64,000 nt of DNA from Chryseobacterium sp. (lineage in GTDB: Bacteria; Bacteroidota; Bacteroidia; Flavobacteriales; Weeksellaceae), in contig JAITUA010000016.1 in assembly GCA_031286615.1 (NCBI GenBank), forward strand, positions 62,001 through 126,000, read 5' to 3'. The position numbers were made by a program, and so were the translations under genes. The notes under the pieces were generated by a model that searched no databases, had not been told where the DNA came from, and saw only the letters and a program-made list of their open reading frames with translations. Within the stretch, counting starts at the first letter, position 1; every line of letters starts with the position of its first letter. Positions 1 through 7,365 of the stretch are shown here, piece after piece.

Positions 1-32
1 CACCAGGATATTTCTTTAAGCCAGATTGTGTC

Positions 33-629
33 ATGAAGAATATAAATGATTATTTAGCCAAAGTTTTAAATGTTCCCCTTCAAAATGTGAACACCTGCAG
101 CCTGCACTATGAAGTAAAGAAAATCCCTAAAAATCAGTTTCTTCTTCAGTACGGCGAAATTTGCCGGCATATATTCTTTGTAGAAAAAGGACTTTTGAAG
201 ATGTATTCCATTGATAAAAACGGGAAAGAACATATTATACAGTTTGCCCCTGAAAGCTGGCTGATTTCCGACCGAAGCAGTCTTTACTTCAATGAAAAAT
301 CCATTTATTATATAGAAGCGGTTGAAGATTCGGAAATTCTGTTTCTGCATCCGGATTTCTTTAATAAACTGGTTGAACAGTTTCCAAATAGTATTGAAAG
401 AAGTGATTTCCTGCTTCAGAAACATATCAGAAGTCTTCAAAACAGAATCAACTCTTTGCTTGGTGAGACTGCAGAAGAAAGATATATGAAATTCATTAAA
501 ATGTACCCGGATTTGCTTCTGAGAGTTCCACAATGGATGATTGCTTCCTACCTTGGAATTACTCCTGAGAGTCTTAGCCGTGTAAGAAAAGAACTGGCGA
601 GAAAAAATTTCGTTCCGGATAACAAATAG
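33..629 (+). CDS. Crp/Fnr-family transcriptional regulator
   Basis: A 198-residue protein with a cyclic-nucleotide-binding-like beta-barrel (about residues 25-115, containing GEICRHIFFVEKGLLKMY) and a C-terminal winged helix (about 150-190). The recognition helix reads GITPESLSRVRKEL, so it keeps the E..SR pattern that in FNR contacts TTGAT half-sites. The barrel lacks the GE...RSA signature that binds cAMP phosphate and there is no FNR-type cysteine cluster, so the ligand is unknown. It is convergent with the MocR gene to its right; its promoter lies at or beyond the window edge. Confidence 0.85.
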   Translation: MKNINDYLAKVLNVPLQNVNTCSLHYEVKKIPKNQFLLQYGEICRHIFFVEKGLLKMYSIDKNGKEHIIQFAPESWLISDRSSLYFNEKSIYYIEAVEDSEILFLHPDFFNKLVEQFPNSIERSDFLLQKHIRSLQNRINSLLGETAEERYMKFIKMYPDLLLRVPQWMIASYLGITPESLSRVRKELARKNFVPDNK

Positions 630-637
630 AAAAGGCA

Positions 638-695
638 GGAAGATGGGAGAGTGAAGCTTGAAGTTCTGGTGAACACAAAAGAACTTCCATCTTCC
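638..695. terminator. Nested inverted repeat between convergent genes
   Basis: The outer arms GGAAGATGG (638-646) and CCATCTTCC (687-695) enclose a second pair, GAAGTTCT (660-667) and AGAACTTC (680-687). The repeat fills the gap between two converging stop codons, so it probably ends transcription from both sides. It lacks a long U-tract, so the terminator reading is tentative. Confidence 0.45.
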
Positions 696-709
696 AGCCT
701 CCATCTTCC

Positions 710-2131
710 TTACTTTAAGTAAATTTTTTTCGCAAGACTTCCGACCTGTCTGAGCTTTGTCTGCGTATCTTCTGACCAGGGAAGTCCTATGCAGAGTCTC
801 ATACAGTTTTCAAACTGCTCCTGAAAGGTAAACATTCTTCCCGGAGCAATACTTATGTTTTGCTTGATAGCCAAATCATATAACTCAGTTGTCCGTATTT
901 TCTTATCAAATTCTACCCATAAAGACAATCCTCCCTGTGGACGGCTGGTTTTGGTGCCTTCCGGGAAAGATTCTGCAATGGTCTGAACATAGTTCTGATA
1001 ATTATTTTGCAAGGTTCTACGCATCTGCTGAAGATGTTTTTCATATTTTCCTGATTTCAGGAAATTGGCTACAGCTTCGTTGACAATGGAAATAGAGGAA
1101 GTAGAATGCAGGAGCTTAAGTTTCATGATTTTGGTTTTATACTTTCCGGGAGCAATCCAGCCTACACGATATCCCGGAGCCAGAGTTTTTGAAATAGAGC
1201 TGCAATAAAGCACATTTCCGTCCTTATCAAAAGATTTACAGCATTTCGGACGGGTAGAGCCGAAGTACAAATCTCCATACACATCATCCTCAATCAGTGG
1301 AATGTTGTTTTCCGAAAGTATTTTTACAATTTCCTTTTTATTTTCGTCAGGCATGCAGCTTCCCAAAGGTGAGTTGAAGTTGGGAATAAGCAGACAGATA
1401 TCTATTTTGGGGATTACTTTTTTTAGAGCGTCAATTTCTATTCCGGTAGTAGGATGCGTGGGAAGTTCCAGCACTTTCAGGCCCAATCCGTTGGCCAGCT
1501 GTAGAATTCCCGGGTAACAAGGGCTTTCAATGGCAATTGTATCACCTGGTTTTCCTAGGGCCATTAAACAAAAAGATAAAGCATTCATTCCGCCATTCGT
1601 AGTAATCAGGTCGTTTTCGCTCAGATTTCCTCCCCATTGCAAAGAACGTATGGCAATCATTCTTCTTAACTTCAGATTTCCCTGAAGCTCCTCATATTCT
1701 GTACCGCCTTCTTTTAATTCCCTGATGGCATTTACGATTTCTTTTTTCAGTTTTGCCTGAGGCAGCAGGTCTCCGGACGGAATTCCGATAGAGAAAAAAG
1801 TAAGATCCTTTTTACCCATATTTTCATATACCTTACTGATCAGTTCATCCGGTTCATCATTATTAGCGATCAATGACGGACGGCTCACTTCCGGCAAAGG
1901 AAGTTTTGCGGATAATAACTGACTTACAAAATAGCCGGATTGCGGTTTAGATTCTACCAAAGACTGTGATTCCAGTTCCAGAAAAACACGTTTGGCTGTA
2001 TTCATGCTTACCTGATGCTCCTGGCATAGCATTCTCACCGAAGGAAGCTTGTCTCCGGCCTTTAAAATACCATTTCTGATCTGTCCTGCAATACCGTCTG
2101 CAATTTCTGTATATAAAAATTCTTTGCTCAT
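710..2131 (-). CDS. MocR-type GntR regulator with aminotransferase domain
   Basis: A 473-residue protein. Residues 1-70 form a GntR winged helix (LPSVRMLCQEHQVSMNTAKR); the rest is a fold-type I aminotransferase with the PLP lysine at K315 in SSISKTLAPGYRVGW and the usual NFNSPLG and EDDVYGDLY motifs. MocR proteins use PLP as a sensor and usually control the divergent neighbour, here a DMT-family exporter. Two ACTGTG direct repeats 30 bp apart lie in the shared intergenic space. The aminotransferase half could retain activity. The family is clear; the effector is unknown. Confidence 0.88.
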   Translation of the reverse strand: MSKEFLYTEIADGIAGQIRNGILKAGDKLPSVRMLCQEHQVSMNTAKRVFLELESQSLVESKPQSGYFVSQLLSAKLPLPEVSRPSLIANNDEPDELISKVYENMGKKDLTFFSIGIPSGDLLPQAKLKKEIVNAIRELKEGGTEYEELQGNLKLRRMIAIRSLQWGGNLSENDLITTNGGMNALSFCLMALGKPGDTIAIESPCYPGILQLANGLGLKVLELPTHPTTGIEIDALKKVIPKIDICLLIPNFNSPLGSCMPDENKKEIVKILSENNIPLIEDDVYGDLYFGSTRPKCCKSFDKDGNVLYCSSISKTLAPGYRVGWIAPGKYKTKIMKLKLLHSTSSISIVNEAVANFLKSGKYEKHLQQMRRTLQNNYQNYVQTIAESFPEGTKTSRPQGGLSLWVEFDKKIRTTELYDLAIKQNISIAPGRMFTFQEQFENCMRLCIGLPWSEDTQTKLRQVGSLAKKIYLK

Positions 2132-2138
2132 ATTCTAA

Positions 2139-2201
2139 ACTGTGCTCATGCAAATATACAAAACTGATACTGTGTTTATCGAATTATCCTTTCTAATTTT
2201 G
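2139..2201. promoter_or_regulatory. Divergent promoter region with ACTGTG direct repeats
   Basis: The 96-bp gap between the MocR gene and the exporter holds a plus-strand -7 element TAATTTTG (2194-2201) and a minus-strand -7 element TATATTTG (2158-2151). ACTGTG occurs at 2139-2144 and 2169-2174, about three helical turns apart, the kind of direct repeat that GabR-like MocR dimers recognise. The -33 boxes are weak, which would suit activation by the MocR protein. Confidence 0.5.
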
Positions 2202-2227
2202 AACCATCAATTAAAAGCTTCAATAAA

Positions 2228-3112
2228 ATGATGACAAAACAGATATCAAAAGATGAAAGTATAAGCGGATGGATTAACGGCTTTATAGGAGTTGTATTAT
2301 TTAGCGGTGGTTTGCCTGCTACCAAATTAGCGGTAATGGAAATGAGTCCTACCTTTGTAACAATCGTTCGTGCAGCTGTGGCGGGGATATTAGCTCTTAT
2401 TGTATTATGGCTGGGTAAAGAAAAACGTCCTGTCAAAGAGCAGTTAACTCCTTTGTTGCTGGTTTCTCTTGGTTGTGTGGTGGGTTTTCCACTGTTATCG
2501 GCATTAGCTCTTCAATACCTTACTTCGGCCCATTCTATAGTATTTCTTGGAATGCTTCCTTTGGCAACTGCTGTATTCGGAGTAATGCGTGGTGGCGAAC
2601 GACCCCATCCTGTATTTTGGTTTTTTTCCATTGTTGGAAGTCTTTTAGTGATCGGATATGCCGTTTCACAAGGGATATCTGCTTCGCCTATTGGGGACAT
2701 TCTGATGCTGCTTGCCGTTATTTTATGTGGTATGGGGTATGCTGAAGGGGCCAAATTATCCAAAACACTAGGTGGCTGGCAGGTGATTTCCTGGGCATTG
2801 GTACTGGCACTTCCTATTATGATTCCTTTATTTTTTATTTATTTTCCTGATGATATTCAAAATGTCAGTTTTCAGGGGTGGTTTGGGATGGCTTATATTT
2901 CCCTTTTCAGTATGTTCATTGGTTTTATATTCTGGTATAAAGGATTGGCGCAGGGTGGCATTGCTACAGTGGGACAATTGCAGCTGCTTCAGCCTTTCTT
3001 TGGATTAGCACTGGCAGCCTGGCTTCTTCATGAGCAGGTAAGTATGGGAATGCTGGGAGTGACAATAGGAGTTATCCTGTGTGTTGCAGGAACTAAAAAA
3101 TTTGCGAAATAA
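2228..3112 (+). CDS. DMT-family (EamA) transporter
   Basis: A 294-residue integral membrane protein with about ten hydrophobic segments arranged as two EamA repeats, the size and pattern of the drug/metabolite transporter superfamily. The second repeat is visible in GMAYISLFSMFIGFIFWYKG. Such proteins usually export amino acids or other small metabolites. It starts at two consecutive ATG codons. Divergence from a MocR regulator suggests a substrate tied to PLP or amino-acid metabolism, but that is inference. Confidence 0.85.
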   Translation: MMTKQISKDESISGWINGFIGVVLFSGGLPATKLAVMEMSPTFVTIVRAAVAGILALIVLWLGKEKRPVKEQLTPLLLVSLGCVVGFPLLSALALQYLTSAHSIVFLGMLPLATAVFGVMRGGERPHPVFWFFSIVGSLLVIGYAVSQGISASPIGDILMLLAVILCGMGYAEGAKLSKTLGGWQVISWALVLALPIMIPLFFIYFPDDIQNVSFQGWFGMAYISLFSMFIGFIFWYKGLAQGGIATVGQLQLLQPFFGLALAAWLLHEQVSMGMLGVTIGVILCVAGTKKFAK

Positions 3113-3126
3113 TTAAAAATAAAGCT

Positions 3127-3173
3127 TTATGACTTAAGTCATAAGAATACGGTTTCATAATAGTCTACTTTTG
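3127..3173 (+). promoter_or_regulatory. Crp/Fnr-like operator and -7 element
   Basis: The 18-bp perfect palindrome TTATGACTTAAGTCATAA (3127-3144) is centred 30.5 bp upstream of the -7 element TACTTTTG (3166-3173). There is no TTTG -33 box; the palindrome takes its place. This matches a class II activator site centred near -41.5 and serves the lipoprotein gene at 3199. Confidence 0.55.
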
Positions 3174-3198
3174 AACCATCACCACAAAATATATTATT

Positions 3199-3429
3199 AT
3201 GAAATTCATCCTGTCAACCTTACTTATAGGAATTACTGTCCTGAGTTGTAAAAAAGAACACAAAACAGAAGTATCTACCACTGATAGTATTGTAATCGAT
3301 ACCATGAGGACTGATACTATTTCTACTGTTACACCTCTTCCCTCAGATACTATACGTACTGATACGGTATCTTCAAAAAATAGCATGGATACCATCAGAA
3401 GTCCTAAGAATAAAACAACAAAAAAATAA
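3199..3429 (+). CDS. Small Thr/Asp-rich lipoprotein
   Basis: A 76-residue protein with a short signal peptide and lipobox (LIGITVLSC, lipidated Cys at about residue 17), then a low-complexity tail rich in Thr, Asp and Ser with repeated DTIRTDT and DTM/DTI units and a basic C-terminus. Expected to be anchored to a membrane facing the periplasm or outside. No family was recognised. It has its own promoter with a Crp-like palindrome and its own terminator, so it is a monocistronic, regulated gene. Confidence 0.7.
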   Translation: MKFILSTLLIGITVLSCKKEHKTEVSTTDSIVIDTMRTDTISTVTPLPSDTIRTDTVSSKNSMDTIRSPKNKTTKK

Positions 3430-3451
3430 CAATTTTCTCCGTTATTATCGT

Positions 3452-3487
3452 AAAAAACCCGTTTTCATGAAGCGAAACGGGTTTTTT
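3452..3487 (+). terminator. Rho-independent terminator
   Basis: The arms AAAAAACCCGTTT (3452-3464) and AAACGGGTTTTTT (3475-3487) form a strong hairpin ending in a T-run, 20 bp after the lipoprotein stop codon. Confidence 0.9.
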
Positions 3488-3747
3488 AAGCTTTAAGCCT
3501 TACTTTTAAGCAGACTATCGAATGTTTGATTTGTTTGTGAAAATATTAAAAATTAAATAATTTTATTGCTATGTTTTAATTAATAAATTTGGAAGTGTTT
3601 AAAATTAATAATTAATTTAACATTATTTAACGTTTTGGTTAATTGTAAAGGTTCAATTTTTGCATGCATATCCGTATCAGTTCCCAATGATATTTTTACT
3701 AAGACTAAGAAGAAGAGAAGAAGAAAACAACACCAAAAACAACTATT
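3488..3747. other. AT-rich gap without a gene
   Basis: With the preceding terminator this makes 318 bp between the lipoprotein and the next regulator. It is very AT-rich and no convincing reading frame, RNA gene or promoter consensus was found. It probably holds the untranslated leader of the downstream Crp/Fnr-like gene. Confidence 0.5.
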
Positions 3748-4344
3748 ATGGTTATCGACGAAAACATTTTGATTTCAGCGGGAGCAGAAACGAGACACTA
3801 TACCCCTTCAGAGACTATTTTCTGCGAAGGGGATGTTTGTAATTATTACTACCAGATTATTAAAGGACAGGTAAAACTCAATAATTATAATGAGGAAGGG
3901 AGAGAATTTATTCAAAATATCCTATCCGAAGGGGAAAGCTGTGGAGAATCTATCCTTTTCATAGATAAACCTTATCCTATGAATGCTGAAGCCATTACAG
4001 AATGTACTGTTTTAAGGCTTCATAAAACCATTTTTTTCAATTTACTGAACCAATCTCCGGAATTATACATGGAGGTAAGCAACTTTCTTTCCGAACGCCT
4101 TTATTATAAATTTGTCATGATGCAGAATCTCTCATCCCAAAATCCTTCTACGAGATTAAAAGGGCTGATGGATTATCTTAAGAGCTTTCAAAAGGATATA
4201 ACTCCTTATTCTTTTTTGATTCCTTTAACGAGACAGCAGATGGCAAGCCTTACAGGTCTTTGTGTGGAAACCGCTATAAGGACCATCAAACATATGGAAA
4301 GAGATAAAATCGTAAGAATTGAAAATCGTAAAATCTTATATTAG
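3748..4344 (+). CDS. Crp/Fnr-family regulator (paralogue A)
   Basis: A 198-residue regulator with an N-terminal cNMP-type barrel (about 15-115) and a C-terminal helix-turn-helix containing RQQMASLTGLCVETAIRTIK. The barrel keeps GES...F but has YPMNA where cAMP-binding members have RSA, so cAMP is unlikely to be the ligand. It is clearly paralogous to the next gene and to the one ending at 38978, sharing LNNYNE, ILSEGES and RKILY. The tandem copy 55 bp downstream suggests local duplication. The E...R spacing of the recognition helix fits TGA/TCA half-sites. Confidence 0.88.
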   Translation: MVIDENILISAGAETRHYTPSETIFCEGDVCNYYYQIIKGQVKLNNYNEEGREFIQNILSEGESCGESILFIDKPYPMNAEAITECTVLRLHKTIFFNLLNQSPELYMEVSNFLSERLYYKFVMMQNLSSQNPSTRLKGLMDYLKSFQKDITPYSFLIPLTRQQMASLTGLCVETAIRTIKHMERDKIVRIENRKILY

Positions 4345-4399
4345 AATCAATTTCAGGTATATGATTTTGTGATTTTTTCAATTAAAACCTAATGAATTT

Positions 4400-5014
4400 A
4401 TGAAAACAATAAGCTGCATGAATATTGATGAAAGCCTTCTGTACTCTTTTGGTGCGGAAGGAAAGGATTATAAAAAGCGGGAGCTGGTTTTTAAGGAGGG
4501 AGATCATGCACTTTATTATTTTCAGATCAGTGAGGGAAAAGTAAAACTTAATAATTACAATGAAGACGGAAAAGAATTTATTCATAATATTTTAGGCAAA
4601 AAGCAGAGTTTTGGGGAGGCGATGCTTTTCCTCAGCCAGGATTATCCCATTAATGCTGTATGCCTTGAAGCTTCCAGAATTATAAGACTCCCTAAAAATA
4701 ATTTCTTTGAAATGATCAGTCAGCACCCTCATCTCTCTTTGGAAATGAATGCCTGTCTTTCACAGGAAATTTATTACAAATTGAAAATGGTGCAGAGCAT
4801 GGCTTCTCAAAATCCTATGCAAAGACTGATAGGATTATTGGATTACCTTAAAAGTTACCACGATGAAGACTGCCAGCACTGCTTTCATATAGCATTTACA
4901 AGACAGCAGATTGCCAATCTTACGGGTTTGCGTGTGGAAACTGTCATCAGAACCTTAAAAAAAATGGAGAAAGAAGGCAGTATTACTTTACAAGACCGAA
5001 AAATTTTGTATTAA
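4400..5014 (+). CDS. Crp/Fnr-family regulator (paralogue B)
   Basis: A 204-residue paralogue of the preceding gene in the same direction, with the same layout: cNMP-like barrel, then helix-turn-helix (RQQIANLTGLRVETVIRTLKKME). An alternative start at MNIDESLLYSFGAEGKD (ATG 4418) would align better with paralogue A. It sits directly before the stress island, whose first promoter carries a TGA-N6-TCA box only 10 bp past this gene's stop codon, so local regulation is plausible. Confidence 0.87.
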   Translation: MKTISCMNIDESLLYSFGAEGKDYKKRELVFKEGDHALYYFQISEGKVKLNNYNEDGKEFIHNILGKKQSFGEAMLFLSQDYPINAVCLEASRIIRLPKNNFFEMISQHPHLSLEMNACLSQEIYYKLKMVQSMASQNPMQRLIGLLDYLKSYHDEDCQHCFHIAFTRQQIANLTGLRVETVIRTLKKMEKEGSITLQDRKILY

Positions 5015-5023
5015 TCTGCTTTA

Positions 5024-5069
5024 ACATGATTCAGGTCATAAAAAAGTGAATTATTCTGACGTATATTTG
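5024..5069 (+). promoter_or_regulatory. Crp/Fnr-like box and -7 element of the stress island
   Basis: The sequence ACATGATTCAGGTCATAA (5024-5041) contains TGA-N6-TCA centred 29.5 bp upstream of TATATTTG (5062-5069). No TTTG -33 box is present. It matches the palindrome upstream of the lipoprotein gene at 13 of 18 positions and would place transcription initiation near 5073, leaving a leader of about 160 nt before the KGG gene. Confidence 0.5.
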
Positions 5070-5231
5070 ATATATAGTTTTTCAATAAACACTTAAGGCC
5101 TTAGTAAAAGGTACGTAAAAAAGCATTTGCTTTTATTATCATTTTAAAATTACCGACACCCAACTGTTGCCGTCTAATACTAGTCACGGGCTGCAATATA
5201 CATCACTAAATATTAATATAAAAATTCAGTT

Positions 5232-5885
5232 ATGAACACTAGAAATTCAAGAAACCGCAGTTCAAGAGGGCAGTCACATTCACCGGAAAATCTGGAAGAA
5301 GTTTACCAGTTAGGATATGACCACGGTTATAATGACGCATCAAGAGATGATGATTATGACGATGATTTTTCAGAATATGAAAATTATTTTGATAATGAAA
5401 ATGATGACTATGACGAGGATTATGATGAAGATGATGATTATGATAACAATTATGACGATGAGGACGAAGATGATGGTAATTATAATCAGAGAGGGCGTAA
5501 TAGCAGAGATTTCAGAGGAAGTAACGGAAACCAGCAGAGAGACAGCCAGGGAAGATTTACTTCCGGCAGAGGAGGCTCACGTGGTGGAAGCTCCAACGAT
5601 AGTTCCCGTAGTCGTTCCAATTCCGGTTCTGGCTCCAGATCAGGGGTAAGATCTTCAAATTCAGGTTCCAGTTCAGCAAGAGGAGGCTCGAATTCAAGAT
5701 CAGGAAATAGTAACAATAGTTCAAGCCGTAGTTCGAATAATTCCAATTCAGGCAGCTCAAAAAGAGGTTTTGCAGCGATGAGCAAAGCAGACCGAACAAG
5801 AATTGCCAGAATGGGCGGACAGGCATCCCACGGAGGTGGAAGATCTTCGGGTCGTTCCGGATTCGGTGGCAGACGTAATTCATAA
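5232..5885 (+). CDS. Low-complexity acidic/Ser-Gly-Arg protein with KGG-type stress motif
   Basis: A 217-residue protein in three parts: a short N-terminus with YQLGYDHGYNDA, a very acidic Asp/Glu/Tyr stretch (36-84) and a Ser/Gly/Arg/Asn-rich tail. Near the C-terminus, FAAMSKADRTRIARMGGQAS (180-199) matches the KGG repeat of YciG-type general-stress proteins (GFAAM...IA.KGG.AS). Most of the chain should be disordered. It lies just upstream of a YciF-like gene, as yciG and yciF do in enterobacteria. Function is inferred from motif and neighbourhood. Confidence 0.72.
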   Translation: MNTRNSRNRSSRGQSHSPENLEEVYQLGYDHGYNDASRDDDYDDDFSEYENYFDNENDDYDEDYDEDDDYDNNYDDEDEDDGNYNQRGRNSRDFRGSNGNQQRDSQGRFTSGRGGSRGGSSNDSSRSRSNSGSGSRSGVRSSNSGSSSARGGSNSRSGNSNNSSSRSSNNSNSGSSKRGFAAMSKADRTRIARMGGQASHGGGRSSGRSGFGGRRNS

Positions 5886-5896
5886 TTCTTTTTCCA

Positions 5897-5936
5897 GGAT
5901 TGCCTCTTTAGACCTATATAAAGAGGTAATCCTTTT
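5897..5936 (+). terminator. Terminator hairpin after the KGG gene
   Basis: GGATTGCCTCTTTA (5897-5910) pairs with TAAAGAGGTAATCC (5919-5932) with one non-Watson-Crick pair, followed by TTTT. The stem is long, so part of the transcription probably stops here before the YciF-like gene. Confidence 0.8.
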
Positions 5937-5959
5937 AAAACAAAACACCATTTTACACC

Positions 5960-6547
5960 ATGCCCAATAAAATATTAGAAACCAATAGTGCAGTTTCTGC
6001 CACTCAGAAAGGAACTGCAGACAAGAAGATTATAAACAAGGATGAAATGAAAAATGCCCCGCTTCACAAATTCTTTGTAAGTGCTCTGAAAGATATTTAT
6101 TATGCTGAAAATGCCATTCTTGAAGCATTGGAAAAAATGCAGGAAGCTGCTACCACTGAAGAACTGAAAGATGCCTTTGAAGATCATCATCTTCAAACTC
6201 AAAAGCATGTAAAACGTCTTGAAAAAGTTTTCAAACTTATTGATGAAAAGCCCGAAAAAAAAGAATGCAAGGCTATAAAAGGAATCATTGAAGAAGGGGA
6301 AGAAGTCATTAAATCTACTGAAGACGGCTCTGCAACAAGAGATGCTGCATTGATTATTGCTGCACAAAAAGTGGAACATTACGAAATTGCAACGTATGGC
6401 GGGCTTACACAGCTTGCAATTACCATGGGACATGATAAAGCCGCCGATCTCCTTGAAAGAACACTTCAGGAAGAAGAAGACACTGATTCGCACCTTACAG
6501 ATATTGCGGAAACATCCATCAATTTTGATGCAGAACAGGAAGATTAA
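5960..6547 (+). CDS. YciF/YciE-like ferritin-fold protein (DUF892)
   Basis: A 195-residue helical protein. After a variable N-terminus of about 35 residues it contains LHKFFVSALKDIYYAENAIL, the diagnostic start of DUF892 proteins, and later the E...H helices (KVEHYEIATYGGLTQLA, LLERTLQEEEDTDSHLTDIA) of a four-helix ferritin-like bundle that can bind a di-metal site. The family is associated with general stress and oxidative stress. The coupling to a KGG protein and a catalase supports such a role here. Confidence 0.88.
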   Translation: MPNKILETNSAVSATQKGTADKKIINKDEMKNAPLHKFFVSALKDIYYAENAILEALEKMQEAATTEELKDAFEDHHLQTQKHVKRLEKVFKLIDEKPEKKECKAIKGIIEEGEEVIKSTEDGSATRDAALIIAAQKVEHYEIATYGGLTQLAITMGHDKAADLLERTLQEEEDTDSHLTDIAETSINFDAEQED

Positions 6548-6555
6548 AAACACTT

Positions 6556-6592
6556 AATAAGCCATGTAGCTTATTCTATATGGCTTATTTTA
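6556..6592 (+). terminator. Hairpin overlapping the next start codon
   Basis: AATAAGCCAT (6556-6565) and ATGGCTTATT (6580-6589) are perfect inverted arms, followed by TTAA. It has the shape of a terminator for the YciF-like gene, but its right arm begins with the ATG used as start of the next gene, so it may instead or also limit translation of that gene. Confidence 0.6.
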
Positions 6593-6915
6593 ACCATGAA
6601 ATCAAAATATATATGGACGGTCAGAAAATAATAAAAACGCTGAGGCACAAAGACTTTATAAAAGTAACGCATACAGGAACATGTTTTGAGGATGGAGCGG
6701 CAATCTATGCCAAAGAAATCAGGGAAAATATCTTTCTCTTATTCATTATCCTGAAAGATATTGACATTGAAAATATACAGGCATTAATTGCTCATTTCGA
6801 TTGTTTCAACAGTATCGGATTAAAAGAGCCGGAACAGATTATGTTTTATCTGTCGATCAGGGATAAAAACGATCTCCATTATTTTGAGCAATATTTAAAA
6901 GCTTCCCATAACTAA
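6580..6915 (+). CDS. Uncharacterised 111-residue protein
   Basis: No family was recognised. The N-terminus looks like a beta-hairpin (HEIKIYMDGQKIIKTL), followed by mixed alpha/beta sequence; there is no signal peptide or membrane segment and it is probably cytoplasmic. The start at 6580 lies inside the right arm of a hairpin; an in-frame ATG at 6613 is the alternative, but it would cut the first predicted strand. Its position between the YciF-like and catalase genes suggests a stress-related role. Confidence 0.6.
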   Translation: MAYFNHEIKIYMDGQKIIKTLRHKDFIKVTHTGTCFEDGAAIYAKEIRENIFLLFIILKDIDIENIQALIAHFDCFNSIGLKEPEQIMFYLSIRDKNDLHYFEQYLKASHN

Positions 6916-6929
6916 TACCCTTTCTGAAT

Positions 6930-7307
6930 ATGATATTTGAAAACGACACTTTACAACATTCCGGGCTGAATGATAAAAACAATGCGCTGGAGAATGAATC
7001 TTTATTTCCGCTCATTATCAATTCTTACGGAGTGACTGCTTTTCTGATCAAATCATTGGAAAAGATTAAAAATAATGCTCAATGTGAGGTTCTGAAAAGA
7101 GTAATAGATACCTATATGGAAGAATATATCTTTCATATCCGTGAGTTTCATACTAAAAATACGATGGAAACTACTGATATGGATGCTGAAATAAGATTTG
7201 AATCTCCGGATTTTACATTGTATGCTAAAACGGCTTACTATAAAGTACTGAAGGAAGAAGAATATATCAACAGGCTTCTTGAAATTCTGGAGAAAAGAGC
7301 AGATTAA
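6930..7307 (+). CDS. Uncharacterised 125-residue helical protein
   Basis: A mostly helical, acidic cytoplasmic protein with no recognised family. The sequence EVLKRVIDTYMEEYIFHIREFHT and the C-terminal KVLKEEEYINRLLEILEKR look like long amphipathic helices; the E..H patterns would allow a small helical bundle but no metal site can be assigned. It starts 14 bp after the previous gene and probably shares its transcript. Confidence 0.6.
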   Translation: MIFENDTLQHSGLNDKNNALENESLFPLIINSYGVTAFLIKSLEKIKNNAQCEVLKRVIDTYMEEYIFHIREFHTKNTMETTDMDAEIRFESPDFTLYAKTAYYKVLKEEEYINRLLEILEKRAD

Positions 7308-7365
7308 TTCTGCAGGATATTTCCTTATCTCACTGCTTTGAACCCTACACCAACCACAAAAGATT

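Noticed and set aside
66-704. 212-codon frame antisense to the first Crp/Fnr gene
   Set aside because: The plus-strand frame encodes a clear Crp/Fnr protein; the antisense product has no motif.
5317-5883. Several long overlapping frames on both strands within the KGG gene
   Set aside because: They are by-products of its repetitive GAT/GAA and TCA/GGA codons; only the frame 5232-5885 has a sensible start and a recognisable motif.
5975-6553. 192-codon frame antisense to the YciF-like gene
   Set aside because: Composition is Phe/Cys/Ser-rich as expected from the complement of a helical acidic protein; the YciF-like frame is clear.
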